A stretch of DNA of 64,000 nucleotides from Desulfobacca acetoxidans (GCA_022736495.1 DZCR01000002.1:23117-87116); one strand, 5' to 3'. Shown: positions 1 through 9,741, counted from the stretch's first letter. Translations and numbers: made by a program. The notes: generated by a model from the sequence alone, not told the origin.

Positions 1-174
1 AATATCCGCGGGGCCATGCTGGGCGGCTTTATCCTGGGCGCGGTGGAGGTCTTCACCCCGGTACTGCTGCCGTCCTCCACCTACCGGGACTTCGTGGCCT
101 TCTCCATGCTCCTGATCCTCTTGGTCTTTAAACCCACGGGGCTGTTGGGGCGGCCGGTATTTGAGCGGGTTTAA
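1..174 (+). CDS. livH: Branched-chain amino acid ABC transporter permease, C-terminal end (LivH-like)
   Basis: The frame is open from base 1 and encodes the last 57 residues of a hydrophobic permease, ending at TAA 172-174. The tail contains the LLVFKPTGLLG pattern usual at the end of LivH/LivM-type inner-membrane permeases. LivM, LivG and LivF follow on the same strand, so this is most likely the LivH subunit of the high-affinity leucine/isoleucine/valine importer. The N-terminal part lies outside the window. LivM ends in a similar motif, but a complete LivM is present downstream, which favours LivH here. Confidence 0.85.
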   Translation, partial: NIRGAMLGGFILGAVEVFTPVLLPSSTYRDFVAFSMLLILLVFKPTGLLGRPVFERV

Positions 175-346
175 GCGGCAGGTTTGATGACCTTAAAGGC
201 TATTGATCTGGTTATATCGCTTGAAAAGATACAACAAAATCAGACAGGAAACAGGATAAGTTAACAATTATTATTTTGTGTAAATTATGGCATAGTGAGA
301 ACAGTGGACCTCATCACAATTAGCCGATTGAAGGAGGGTAGATCTC

Positions 347-811
347 ATGGTTGCCAGAAACAGAATATTTAATGCTTCAGGTTGGGCCAGGCCCTTGCAA
401 ATGTGCGCCATTGCCAGTTCGCTGCTCATCATGGTGCTCTTGATGGGTTGTCCACCCACTATCACCCAGCAACGGCCGGAGGCCTATAGTAAGGCCACCT
501 CCTTAAAAGTGGATGCCCTGGACCTGATGAACAAAGCCACTGAACCCTACGCCCAGCATAAGGCTGCGGCGGAAACTTTGCGCCTCAACCTGGATAAGGC
601 CTACGAGGACGCCAAGGGGGTGCCGAACAACGAACTATCCACCCAAATGTGGGAAATTCTCAAAAACCCCAATGGCAATCTCTTAGGCGGCTTTCTCACG
701 CTATGGCAAAAAAAATCGGTTCTCACCAAGGGCTACATAACCGAGAAGAAGTTGCAAGTAGGCGAAGCCTTTGACAAAATTATTAACCTGGAAATTAACA
801 AGCCCAAATAA
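347..811 (+). CDS. Small putative lipoprotein inserted in the liv operon
   Basis: 154 residues. A hydrophobic segment (about 18-34) ends in a lipobox-like LLMGC with Cys35, so it is probably exported and lipid-anchored. The mature part is charged and helical, with no domain I recognise. A strong ribosome binding site (AAGGAGGG, about 329-337) precedes the ATG. It sits between livH and livM, on the same strand, followed 32 bases later by another small gene. Base composition is more AT-rich than the flanking liv genes, which suggests it was inserted. It is not a Liv binding protein: it is far too short. Confidence 0.7.
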   Translation: MVARNRIFNASGWARPLQMCAIASSLLIMVLLMGCPPTITQQRPEAYSKATSLKVDALDLMNKATEPYAQHKAAAETLRLNLDKAYEDAKGVPNNELSTQMWEILKNPNGNLLGGFLTLWQKKSVLTKGYITEKKLQVGEAFDKIINLEINKPK

Positions 812-843
812 TAGTCTCGGTTGCCAGAATAGAGGAGAAGCCG

Positions 844-1173
844 ATGCTTGAATTTGATAAATTTTACGCGAGCCTCAAAGAAGAGATGGCTCAACTGGTT
901 AAGAAGGATTTCGGTAAAAAGAACTGGCAGGCCGCCCTGCAAGATGGACAGGAGTTCCTGGACAAGTCCAAGGCTGACCTGCAGCGTTGGCTGAAGATGT
1001 TGAATAATGGCGAGATATCGACAGAGGAATTTAAATCCCTGGTGGAGGGCCTTAAAGATCTGGCCCCCATGGAACTACTGAGGCAAGCCGGCCTGAAGGC
1101 CGCCAAGATTGATAAATTTCGTACCCAGGCTATCAACTTGCTCATTGATACGGCCTTCAAATTTATTCTCTAA
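844..1173 (+). CDS. Small helical protein of unknown function
   Basis: 109 residues, soluble, rich in Lys, Glu, Leu and Ala, predicted by eye to be nearly all amphipathic helix; no signal peptide. AGGAG lies a few bases before the ATG. It follows the lipoprotein gene at 32 bases and is probably co-transcribed with it. The pair separates livH from livM. I do not recognise a family. A lipoprotein plus a small helical partner could be a two-component module, but nothing in the sequence shows what it does. Confidence 0.6.
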   Translation: MLEFDKFYASLKEEMAQLVKKDFGKKNWQAALQDGQEFLDKSKADLQRWLKMLNNGEISTEEFKSLVEGLKDLAPMELLRQAGLKAAKIDKFRTQAINLLIDTAFKFIL

Positions 1174-1238
1174 GAAAAACCGCATGCATGGGTGCTCCAT
1201 CGAATTGAGTCTAACCGCAGAAATTGCCCCAACCGCTT

Positions 1239-2261
1239 ATGCTCCATAGAGTCGCACGGTTGGGGCAGAACCGAGTAGCCATACTGGGAGGAGCAGCCCT
1301 GCTCCTGGCTCTATCTTGGGGTTTGCCTGCGTCCGGCGCCCTCAACCCTTACGTGGTGCAGATCCTCATGTACGTGGGGATCAATATGATCCTGACCCTG
1401 AGCCTGAATCTGGTGAACGGCTACATGGGGGAATTTTCCGTGGGCCACGCCGGGTTCATGGGCATCGGCGCGTACGCGGCCTCGGTGCTCACCGTGGCGG
1501 TGCTGCCCCGGGTCTGGACTCCCGTCGCCTTCCCCGCGGTGCTGATCTGCGGCGGCGCCGTCGCGGCGGTGGCCGGGCTGGTGGTGGCCTACCCCTCCTT
1601 CCGCACCCGGGGCGACTACCTGGCCATCGTCACCCTGGCCTTCAACATGATCGTCAAGAGCGTGCTGGAAAATATCCCCAGCCTGGGCGGCCCCCGGGGC
1701 TATCTGGGCATGCCCCGGCTCACCACGCTGTTCTGGGTGGCCGCCTGGGTGCTGTTGACGCTGTGGATCTTGCGCAACCTGGTCTATTCCAACTTCGGCC
1801 GGGGGATCACCGCCATCCGGGAAGACGAGGTGGCCGCCAATCTGACCTCAGTGGATACCCGGCGTCTCAAGCTCTACGCTTTCCTCATTTCCGCCTTCTT
1901 CGCCGGGGTGGCCGGGGGCTTGTACGCCCACCTGCTCCAGTTCATCAATCCCCGGAGCTTTTCCATCATGAAATCCACCGACATGCTGGTCATGGTCTAT
2001 CTGGGCGGGGTGGGCAGCCTGACCGGGTCGCTGTTGGGAGCCACCATCTTTACGGTGCTCATGGAGTTGCTGCGGCCTCTGGGCCTCTGGCGCTGGGTGG
2101 TGGGGCCGCTTTTACTGGTCGTGCTCATGATTTTTAGGCCCCAGGGGCTCATGGGCTTTAAAGAGGCGCGCCTATTCAAGCCGAAGTTGCCTGAGCCCGG
2201 CGGCGGCAGCCCCGGCCCTCCGGCCCCCGCCGGGTCTCAGGGCTTGGTGCCGGGTAGTTGA
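1239..2261 (+). CDS. livM: Branched-chain amino acid ABC transporter permease LivM
   Basis: About 340 residues, highly hydrophobic with roughly eight to ten membrane segments. The SVGHAGFMGIGAY motif and the cytoplasmic loop with AIREDEVAA are typical of LivM permeases, the loop being where the ATPases dock. Start uncertain: ATG 1239 is chosen, but an in-frame TTG at 1224 adds five residues and neither has a clear Shine-Dalgarno sequence. The stop overlaps the start region of livG. The C-terminal tail is Pro/Gly-rich (after about residue 315) and is probably cytoplasmic and disordered. Confidence 0.93.
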   Translation: MLHRVARLGQNRVAILGGAALLLALSWGLPASGALNPYVVQILMYVGINMILTLSLNLVNGYMGEFSVGHAGFMGIGAYAASVLTVAVLPRVWTPVAFPAVLICGGAVAAVAGLVVAYPSFRTRGDYLAIVTLAFNMIVKSVLENIPSLGGPRGYLGMPRLTTLFWVAAWVLLTLWILRNLVYSNFGRGITAIREDEVAANLTSVDTRRLKLYAFLISAFFAGVAGGLYAHLLQFINPRSFSIMKSTDMLVMVYLGGVGSLTGSLLGATIFTVLMELLRPLGLWRWVVGPLLLVVLMIFRPQGLMGFKEARLFKPKLPEPGGGSPGPPAPAGSQGLVPGS

Positions 2262-2269
2262 GCAAAAGT

Positions 2270-3075
<806 letters not shown>

Positions 3076-3079
<4 letters not shown>

Positions 3080-3816
3080 AAGCTGACCCGGCCCCACAAC
3101 CCTTAATCCCGCTGCTCGCCGTAGAGGATCTCTGGGTGTCCTATGATCGCATCCAGGCGGTCCGGGGAGTCTCTTTTTCCGTGGGCGCAGGCGAGATCGT
3201 CACCCTCATCGGGGCCAACGGCGCGGGAAAATCTTCAATTTTGCAGGCGATATCCGGTCTCCTACGGACGCCCCGGGGCCGGGTGACCCTGAACGGCGAG
3301 GACTTGTTAGGGGTGCCGGCCCACCTGCGGGTGCAGCGAGGGATTGCCCACGTCCCGGAAGGCCGGGGCATCTTCGGCAACCTGACGGTTCTGGAAAACC
3401 TGCGCCTGGCGGCCTACCGACGCCGGGACGCCGACATCCAACGGGATCTGGAAGAGGTCTTTACCCTCTTTCCCCGTTTGGGAGAGCGCCGGCGCCAATG
3501 GGGTAACACCCTCTCCGGGGGCGAGCAGCAGATGCTGGCGGTGGGCCGGGCCTTGATGAGCCGGGCCCGGCTTTTGCTGCTGGATGAGCCTTCCATGGGG
3601 CTGGCGCCCCTGTTGGTCCGGGAGATCTTTCGGGTAATCCAGCGCATCAACCAGCAGGGTACCGCCATCCTTTTGGTGGAGCAAAACGCCCTTATGGCCC
3701 TGGAGGTAGCGCACCGGGCCTATATCCTGGAAACCGGGGAAGTCGCCTTAACGGGGGAGGCGAAAGCACTGCGCCACCACGCCAAGGTCCTGGAGGCCTA
3801 CCTGGGGGGCGCGTGA
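3076..3816 (+). CDS. livF: Branched-chain amino acid ABC transporter ATP-binding protein LivF
   Basis: 246 residues. Walker A GANGAGKSS, signature LSGGEQQML, Walker B LLLLDEPSMGL and the LLVEQN switch region are visible; length is normal for LivF. ATG overlaps the livG stop by four bases, so the two ATPase subunits are probably made in coupled amounts. Last gene of the liv operon; the next convincing gene is on the other strand. Confidence 0.95.
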
Positions 3817-3902
3817 AGAAAAATCTGGCCGTGCGACTGATAAACGCAAGAGTCGCCAATGCACTAGGCTTTGTTATGATGGCCTTCGGCGAGCCTGGCC
3901 GG

Positions 3903-4370
3903 TTAATCCTCCACAATCTTCTCGATATGGAATACCTGGAAAAAAAAGCCCGTGCCCAGCGACGAGAGTTCACCATAGAGCATGACCGGGTCCAGGCGCT
4001 GTAAATCATATTTCTCGGCCAACTCCGGCGTTATGGCCGCCAGATCGTAATAGCCGGTCAGGTCATTCGTCCGGTAGAGAGCAAACCAGCGGAGTTGGTA
4101 CCACCGGATAGGATAGCGCAGCAGGGTTAAATAATTCCGGATCATGGCCGGGTCATAATTTACATATTGCCAGAAAAACGCCTTAACCCGGATTTTCTCA
4201 CCGGCGTGAAGCCCGGCCGCCCGCGGCGCCAGCAGATCTTGATATTCAATGGGCTTGTAGGCCTGCGGGTCAAAAGTGGCGGGGTGTGGCTGGAGCCGGC
4301 CACAGGCGCAGAATCCCAACAGGGCGCACAGGACCAACGGCAACAGCCGCCGCAAAGGAGAATGTTTCAT
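3903..4370 (-). CDS. Putative small exported lipoprotein of unknown function
   Basis: 155 residues from ATG 4370 (an in-frame ATG at 4400 would add ten residues). A basic start is followed by a hydrophobic stretch and an imperfect lipobox, FCACG. The mature part contains IRVKAFFWQYVNYDP and ends with GFFFQVFHIEKI, a beta-rich pattern that may be an OB-like fold; I cannot name the family. It faces livF tail to tail and is divergent from the 91-aa gene at 4434, with a very short shared upstream region. Confidence 0.65.
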   Translation of the reverse strand: MKHSPLRRLLPLVLCALLGFCACGRLQPHPATFDPQAYKPIEYQDLLAPRAAGLHAGEKIRVKAFFWQYVNYDPAMIRNYLTLLRYPIRWYQLRWFALYRTNDLTGYYDLAAITPELAEKYDLQRLDPVMLYGELSSLGTGFFFQVFHIEKIVED

Positions 4371-4433
4371 GGAAGTTGCCTTATCTGCGGTCTTCGCCAT
4401 AATATATCAAAGTTCTCATGAGGAGATGTTGTT

Positions 4434-4709
4434 ATGGCCTGTCCCATAATTATCCGTCGCCATGACGGGGTCCAGTCCTACCTGGTGCTGGACGATAATC
4501 CCCGGGAGTTGCTGCACCACGTCGGCTTTGCCGAACCACTTTCCGTGCGTCCCTGGCTGGGGTCCACCGACCCCCTGGAGGCCCTGGAGGAATGGGCGGA
4601 AATGCTGGCGGAGGACCCGGACAACTATGTGGCCACCGATGCCGAAAATCGAGATTATTGCCTGGATTGCTCTCAGTGGGACGAAATCCCCATGTGGCCC
4701 AAGCGCTAG
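4434..4709 (+). CDS. Small acidic hypothetical protein
   Basis: 91 residues with a good AGGAG at 4421-4425 before ATG 4434. The protein is acidic, tryptophan-containing (WLGSTDPLEALEEWAEML) and carries two cysteines near the end (YCLDCSQW), which could hold a metal or form a disulfide. No signal peptide. I do not recognise the family. Divergent from the preceding lipoprotein gene and convergent with the M20 peptidase gene. Confidence 0.6.
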   Translation: MACPIIIRRHDGVQSYLVLDDNPRELLHHVGFAEPLSVRPWLGSTDPLEALEEWAEMLAEDPDNYVATDAENRDYCLDCSQWDEIPMWPKR

Positions 4710-4772
4710 GGGTATGTCCCCTTATCGGGTTTGCCGCAACTGCATTCTGTTTGCTGATTGTTGAAAACCCCC

Positions 4773-6011
4773 TCACTCCGCCATCAAGCTCACATGGGCC
4801 AAAACCTTGGCATCCCCCAAAATATGGCTCAGGTAACAAAATTCGTTGGGCTGGTGGGCGCAGTCGTTGGCGGTCATCCATACCGCCGCGGGGAGGCCCG
4901 CCTTCCTAAAGAACGCGGCCACGGTGCCCCCCCCGATCCCCTGGGGGATGGCGTCGCGTCCATAAACCTGCCGGATGGCTTGCTCTAGAGCCTTGACGAC
5001 CGGCGCCTCCCTGGCCGTGGGCGGGGCGCTGGCCAGCGTTTGCACCGGCTCAACTTCCACGCTGACCCCGAATTTTTGCGCCGCCCCCAGGGCAAGAGCC
5101 CGGACGCGCTCGGTGACCTGGGCCAAATCGTAGTCCGGCAATACCCGGCAATCCAGATAGAAAACGTCCCGGCCCGGAATGGTGTTGATATTGGGCACGT
5201 TGGCCTCTTTCTTGGTGGGCTCAAACGTGCTCCCGGGGGGCCGGAACAGCGGGTTTTGCAGAGGAAATTCCCGTTGCAGCTCATCTAAGGCCACAATCAC
5301 ATACGCCGCGGCTCGCAGCGTATTTTTGGCCTTGTGCGGCCGGGAGGCGTGGCTCTGCTGCCCCAGGAGCGTTACTTTCAGCCAGAGGATGCTCTTTTCC
5401 GCCACCTCGATCATGGTGCCGTCCTGGCTGCCGGCGTCGGGAACGATAATCAGGTCCCGCTGGGAAAAAAGCTGCCGCTGTGTGCGGAGCAGGTGGCTCA
5501 GACCCTTGTCGTTGCCGGTTTCTTCGTCCGCCACCAAGGCCAGGGCGATGGTGCGCTCCGGGCTCATCTTCAGATCCAGGAAGGCCTTCACGGCCATAAG
5601 CGACATGACGATGCCGTGATGGTCGTCTTCCGTGCCCCGCCCGTACAGGCGGTCGCCGTCCACCCGGAGGGCAAAAGGGTCCGAGTCCCAGAGGGTTAAG
5701 TCCCCCGGGGGCACCACGTCTGTATGGCTTAAGATCCAGACCTTTTCCGGTCTTTTCCCCGGCAGATAGGCCACCAGGTTGGGGCGCACCCCGCTTGAAA
5801 CCCGGTCGTCGGGTGCGGGATAGTCGTCGACCTTGAGGCCCCACCCGGTCAACAGGTCGGTGAGGAACGCGGCCTTTTCGGTTTCGCCCGCGCCCTCCAC
5901 CTCCGGCCCCAACGCCACCCGGGAGACCAGCTCCCGCTGGAGCTCGGTGGCCGGTTCTTGATAGGTATCCAGGCGTTCGCACAAACGCCGGAACATCTCA
6001 TCTTTGGTCAT
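4773..6011 (-). CDS. M20-family metallopeptidase/deacylase (ArgE/DapE type)
   Basis: 412 residues. Zinc-ligand motifs of the family are in order: SHTDVVPPG (first His and nearby Asp), RGTEDDHHG (bridging Asp), DEETGND (catalytic Glu and metal Glu), VPDAGSQDG and, near the C terminus, a His in CAHQPNE. The middle carries the lid/dimerisation domain with SHASRPHKAKN. Members remove N-acyl groups or cleave small peptides; the substrate cannot be read from sequence, though the GTEDDHH variant is seen in a subgroup annotated as putative succinyl-diaminopimelate or peptidase-like enzymes. No operon partners on its strand. Confidence 0.88.
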   Translation of the reverse strand: MTKDEMFRRLCERLDTYQEPATELQRELVSRVALGPEVEGAGETEKAAFLTDLLTGWGLKVDDYPAPDDRVSSGVRPNLVAYLPGKRPEKVWILSHTDVVPPGDLTLWDSDPFALRVDGDRLYGRGTEDDHHGIVMSLMAVKAFLDLKMSPERTIALALVADEETGNDKGLSHLLRTQRQLFSQRDLIIVPDAGSQDGTMIEVAEKSILWLKVTLLGQQSHASRPHKAKNTLRAAAYVIVALDELQREFPLQNPLFRPPGSTFEPTKKEANVPNINTIPGRDVFYLDCRVLPDYDLAQVTERVRALALGAAQKFGVSVEVEPVQTLASAPPTAREAPVVKALEQAIRQVYGRDAIPQGIGGGTVAAFFRKAGLPAAVWMTANDCAHQPNEFCYLSHILGDAKVLAHVSLMAE

Positions 6012-6078
6012 GTGTTAACCTGCTCGATTAATTTCAATGATATACAAATGTCGGGGCCGACCCGCGTGTTGGTTCACA

Positions 6079-6100
6079 GGGCGGACACACAGGTCCGCCC
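6079..6100. repeat. Perfect 8-bp hairpin GGGCGGAC/GTCCGCCC
   Basis: GGGCGGAC, six-base loop ACACAG, then GTCCGCCC, followed by CTAC. It lies in the intergenic region between the M20 gene and mce. Short GC hairpins of this form (GGGCGGAC...GTCCGCCC-CTAC) are dispersed intergenic repeats in several bacterial genomes; whether it is repeated in this genome cannot be seen from this window. Confidence 0.5.
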
Positions 6101-6204
6101 CTACAAGAAAAATCAGCCACTGGTCACGCCGGGCTTTTCCTTCGCTGCGCCATCATATATAATTCCAGTGCCTGATGACAAGAAGAGTTTGGGCAACCAG
6201 GGCT

Positions 6205-6278
6205 GATGATTTCGCAAAAAGTCCAAATTTCCCTCTCCTGCAGCGGGGGAGGGGACCTGACGTTTGCCGAGTTCATCA
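6205..6278. repeat. REP-like dispersed element, copy 1
   Basis: 74 bases starting TGATGATTTCGCAAAAAGTC and ending GAGTTCATCA, with a C-rich/G-rich hairpin core (CCCTC...GGGAGGGG). The outer ends are inverted relative to one another (TGATGA...TTCATCA). A second copy with 19 of 20 identical opening bases lies at 16471-16550. Intergenic, between the M20 gene and mce. Confidence 0.7.
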
Positions 6279-6388
6279 GGGCTGGGTAATTATCTTTGCC
6301 CGGGCCAGGCCCGTGGCGCGGCCCCGCGCCTGATGCTCCGGGGTGATATCTTGTGGGACCATAGACCCGATCAAAGGGAGGAAGTGTT

Positions 6389-6796
6389 ATGAAGATCAAA
6401 CGGATCGCCCATCTGGGCATCGCCGTGAAGGACCTGGAAGCTCCCAAAAAGCTCTATACCGAAAATCTCAACCTGGAGTTGAAGGGCGACGAAGTGGTGG
6501 AAACCCAGAAGGTCAAGGTAAGCTTTATTAAGGTAGGGGAGAGCAACCTGGAACTACTCCTGCCCACGTCCCCGGACAGCGCCGTGGCCAAGTTCCTGGA
6601 AAACAAAGGGGAAGGCTTCCATCACCTGGCCCTGGAAGTGGAGGACATCCACGCCGCGGTGGCGGAATTGCAGGCCGCCGGCGTTAAGCTCATCGACGAG
6701 AAACCCCGGGAAGGCGCCCACGGCGCGCTGGTGGCATTTATCCACCCCAAGGCCACCTTCGGCCTGCTGGTGGAGTTGTGCCAGTACCCCCACTGA
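6389..6796 (+). CDS. mce: Methylmalonyl-CoA epimerase
   Basis: 135 residues, the usual length. Two glyoxalase-type beta-alpha-beta-beta-beta modules supply the metal site: IAHLGIAVKD (first His), GFHHLALEVEDI (second His) and LLVELCQ (Glu). It interconverts (R)- and (S)-methylmalonyl-CoA in the propionate/succinate route, consistent with the succinyl-CoA ligase genes later in the window. GGGAGGAAG sits just upstream of ATG. The next gene starts 13 bases after the stop, so the two may be co-transcribed. Confidence 0.93.
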   Translation: MKIKRIAHLGIAVKDLEAPKKLYTENLNLELKGDEVVETQKVKVSFIKVGESNLELLLPTSPDSAVAKFLENKGEGFHHLALEVEDIHAAVAELQAAGVKLIDEKPREGAHGALVAFIHPKATFGLLVELCQYPH

Positions 6797-6808
6797 GGCT
6801 TAGCCGCC

Positions 6809-7609
6809 ATGGGGATTAGCGCCTCAGCCCTGGTGGCCCGGGTTCAGGTCAATATCCCCTTTCCGTTTTTGCAGGCGGGATATCTCGAGAAGTTTTTATC
6901 CCGGGGCCTCAACCCGGAGATCGGCCTGGACGCCTATAGCCTGGGGCACTATCCGCCCAGAGCCTTTCATCAAGTGGCCCGGGCTTTTCATGGGGCCGGG
7001 CGGCGGATCACCCTGCACGGCCCCTTTCAGGATCTGGCCCCGGGGGCGTTGGACGATGGGGTCCTGGGCGCGGCGCGCTGCCGGCTTCGCCAGGCCTTTC
7101 GCTATCTGCCGGTATTTCGGCCCACGGCGGTAGTCTGCCACCTGGGCTATGAAGCCCGACACTACCGCTGGGACCAGGAACTCTGGCTGGCCCGCAGCGC
7201 CGCCACCTGGAAGGAATTGGCCGGGCGGGCGGCTCCGTACGGCGTAACGGTGATGCTGGAAAACGTCTCTGAGACCGAGCCGGAACTCTTCCTGGAAGTT
7301 CTGGCCCGGGCAAACGCGCCGAACCTTAAAGTCTGCTTTGACGTTGGCCACCTGCTGGCCTTCAGCACCGGCGATTTCCCTTACTGGCTCAAGACCCTGG
7401 CCCCGGTCATCGGGCACCTGCACCTGCACGACAACCACGGGGATGAAGACAACCACCTGGCCCTGGGCGCGGGCCGGGTCCCCCTCAAGGAAACCCTCGA
7501 CTACCTGGCGGCACATAAGCGCCGCCCCTCCGTCACCTTGGAACCCCATCAGGAAGGCAGCCTGGAACCCTCGCTGGAGTACCTGGCGGGCATCTGGCCC
7601 TGGGACTGA
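6809..7609 (+). CDS. TIM-barrel protein of the AP endonuclease 2 / sugar isomerase superfamily
   Basis: 266 residues. Metal-binding acidic and His residues typical of the AP_endonuc_2 barrel are visible on successive strands: VMLENVSE (Glu), KVCFDVGH (Asp, His), GHLHLHDNHGDED (His, Asp) and VTLEPH (Glu). The family includes endonuclease IV, xylose isomerase-like epimerases and sugar-phosphate isomerases. Sequence alone does not separate these; the short length and HLHDNHG motif favour the isomerase/epimerase side. No clear Shine-Dalgarno; possibly coupled to mce. Confidence 0.8.
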   Translation: MGISASALVARVQVNIPFPFLQAGYLEKFLSRGLNPEIGLDAYSLGHYPPRAFHQVARAFHGAGRRITLHGPFQDLAPGALDDGVLGAARCRLRQAFRYLPVFRPTAVVCHLGYEARHYRWDQELWLARSAATWKELAGRAAPYGVTVMLENVSETEPELFLEVLARANAPNLKVCFDVGHLLAFSTGDFPYWLKTLAPVIGHLHLHDNHGDEDNHLALGAGRVPLKETLDYLAAHKRRPSVTLEPHQEGSLEPSLEYLAGIWPWD

Positions 7610-8513
7610 ACCTTACTGCGAAAGTGCGTCATTGATGCTGCTCTTTCTGGAAATTCCCCTGACCTGGCCTCTATAGTGAGTCAAAATTCTCGTCTCAACT
7701 ACCAGGACTTTATACCATGCAGGTTGGTTCCCGGTTGCTAAAATTCGTTGCCCCATTCTCCCCTTGTGGCCCCCCTCCAGGCCAGACACGCGAGTCCACT
7801 TCTGCCCAAGATTTTCTTCTGCGGGGGGTGCCCCAAATGGGCCATGGCCGTTTAGCCGGAATCAAGGGCCGCAGACTCCCACCCTTGTTCCGGCAAGGCC
7901 TTATTGCTGCGGCACTTCCCGCAATCCTGCGGCCCTCCAGCAGCATCCGGGCCGCGGCGGGCGATACCTCGCAGAGTTGGTGCGGACCGCAGGCGGTACA
8001 AAGCGGCACAAATGCGGCACCCGGGAGAAAATAAAAGGGATAAAGCGCAATAATCCAGGTATGTTGAGGCTGAAGCGCGGGATATAACCGCAAAAATTTT
8101 CCCTTCTGGAACAAAAGTGTCTTTCACAAGGGTGCTAGTTGCGCTAAAATGTCGCGCTGATAAGTAACTTATTGATTATACAGTTATTTTTAAGTATAAC
8201 GCTATATCTCGAGCAAGTCATTGAAAATGCAAGATTTTTCGCCACATTCCGCCTGGCCTTGTCAGAAAATGAGGTTTTTGCGATGCATTTTCGTCTCACT
8301 TTGCCACGGACGCCTCAACTGAGCCAGGGGGATGGCAAACCTTGCTGATCCCAGGCCCGGCCTTAATGCTTTACAGCCGGGATATGAACAGATAAAATAA
8401 CTCAGTTTCCATAACTTTGTTTATATATTGAAAATCCTTGCGGCCTGCGTCATGCATCCCTGCCGAGGCGCGAGTCGTGCGCATTTTTATAAAGCGAGGG
8501 CATACTCAGCTTC
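7610..8513. other. Intergenic region without a recognised gene
   Basis: About 900 bases between the TIM-barrel gene and dxr. The first half is GC-rich and holds a 134-codon open frame on the minus strand (7710-8114) with no ribosome binding site and no recognisable domain. The second half (about 8100-8480) is AT-rich and contains a 9-bp inverted repeat, GAAAATGCA at 8223-8231 and TGCATTTTC at 8284-8292. The AT-rich part probably carries the dxr promoter (for example TATATT near 8424), but I cannot fix it. Confidence 0.5.
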
Positions 8514-9674
8514 ATGAAACGCCTGGCTATTCTTGGTTCCACCGGCTCCATCGGCCAAAGCACCCTGGCGGTGGTGGCGGAGCACCCCCATGAGTTTGTC
8601 GTGACGGGATTGGCTGCGGGCCAGAACGTGCCAATCCTGGCCGAACAAATCCGGCAATTTCACCCGGCCATGGTCTCGGTTCAGGATGAGAAGGTAGCCG
8701 CCCGCTTGCGGGAGCTGCTGCCCCGGGAAGGGGCCCCGGAACTGCTCTGGGGGCCGGAAGGCGCCCGGCAGGTGGCGGTGGCGACCGGGGCCGACCTGGT
8801 GGTCTCCGCCATGGTGGGCGCGGTGGGGCTGGAGCCCACCCTCGCGGCGATTCAGGCCGGTCTGCCCGTGGCCCTGGCCAACAAAGAGACCCTGGTGGCC
8901 GCCGGTTCCCTGGTCATGGCCGCGGCCAAAGCCCAGGGCGTCTCCATCATCCCCGTGGACAGTGAACACAGCGCCATTTTTCAAGCCCTCCACGGCCAGC
9001 GCCCGGAGGATGTGCGACTGCTCTGGCTGACCGCGTCCGGCGGCCCGTTTCGGGCCTGGGACGCTGAGCGCCTGGGCCAGGTGACGGCCGAACAGGCCCT
9101 GAAACATCCCAACTGGAACATGGGGCCCAAGATCACCATCGATTCGGCCACCATGATGAACAAAGCTTTAGAGGTGATCGAGGCCTCGGTGCTCTTCGAA
9201 TTGCCGGTGGATAAGGTGCGGGTTTACATCCATCCCCAGAGCATCATCCATTCCCTGGTGGAGTTTGTGGACGGGTCGGTGATCGCCCAGTTGGGCGTGC
9301 CGGACATGCGCCTGCCCATCGCCTATGCCCTGACCTATCCCCGGCGCCTGCCCCTGAACTCGCCGCCCCTGGACCTGTGCCGGGTCGGCCAGCTTACCTT
9401 TGAGAGTCCCGATACGAGCCGTTTTCCCGGGCTGGCCCTGGGATATGCCGCGGCCCGCGCCGGTGGCACCATGCCCGCGGTGCTCAATGCCGCCAACGAA
9501 ATAGCGGTGGCTGCGTTCCTTAAGGGCCGCCTGCCGTTTATGGGCATTCCCGCCACGGTGGAGGCCACCATGAACGCCCACCAGCCTCAGCCGCTGGAGA
9601 GCCTGGAGCAAATTTTAGCCGTCAACCGTTGGGCCCGGGATTTCGCCCACGGTTTGATTAACCGCAAGGGATAG
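8514..9674 (+). CDS. dxr: 1-deoxy-D-xylulose 5-phosphate reductoisomerase
   Basis: 386 residues, normal length. NADPH motif GSTGSIGQSTL at the start, metal/substrate motifs DSEHSAIFQ and TASGGPFR, and the highly conserved HPNWNMGPKITIDSATMMNK. It makes 2-C-methyl-D-erythritol 4-phosphate, the committed step of the MEP isoprenoid pathway, using NADPH and a divalent metal in the cytoplasm. Followed by rseP, a common bacterial pairing that links isoprenoid/envelope genes. Confidence 0.97.
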   Translation: MKRLAILGSTGSIGQSTLAVVAEHPHEFVVTGLAAGQNVPILAEQIRQFHPAMVSVQDEKVAARLRELLPREGAPELLWGPEGARQVAVATGADLVVSAMVGAVGLEPTLAAIQAGLPVALANKETLVAAGSLVMAAAKAQGVSIIPVDSEHSAIFQALHGQRPEDVRLLWLTASGGPFRAWDAERLGQVTAEQALKHPNWNMGPKITIDSATMMNKALEVIEASVLFELPVDKVRVYIHPQSIIHSLVEFVDGSVIAQLGVPDMRLPIAYALTYPRRLPLNSPPLDLCRVGQLTFESPDTSRFPGLALGYAAARAGGTMPAVLNAANEIAVAAFLKGRLPFMGIPATVEATMNAHQPQPLESLEQILAVNRWARDFAHGLINRKG

Positions 9675-9741
9675 AACGCTCGGAGCCGCAAGTACGGTCC
9701 GCTATGAGTAATATTTCTCCCACAGGAGCATTTTGACCATT

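Noticed and set aside
1316..2137. 273-codon frame inside livM
   Set aside because: Overlaps LivM in another frame on the same strand; LivM has the family motifs.
3813..4004. 63-codon frame overlapping the livF stop
   Set aside because: It runs into the opposite-strand lipoprotein gene for its last 100 bases, has no recognised domain and ends at random; only the GTGA overlap favours it.
7710..8114. 134-codon minus-strand frame
   Set aside because: No ribosome binding site and no recognisable domain; composition like a chance frame in GC-rich DNA. Kept only as part of the intergenic note.
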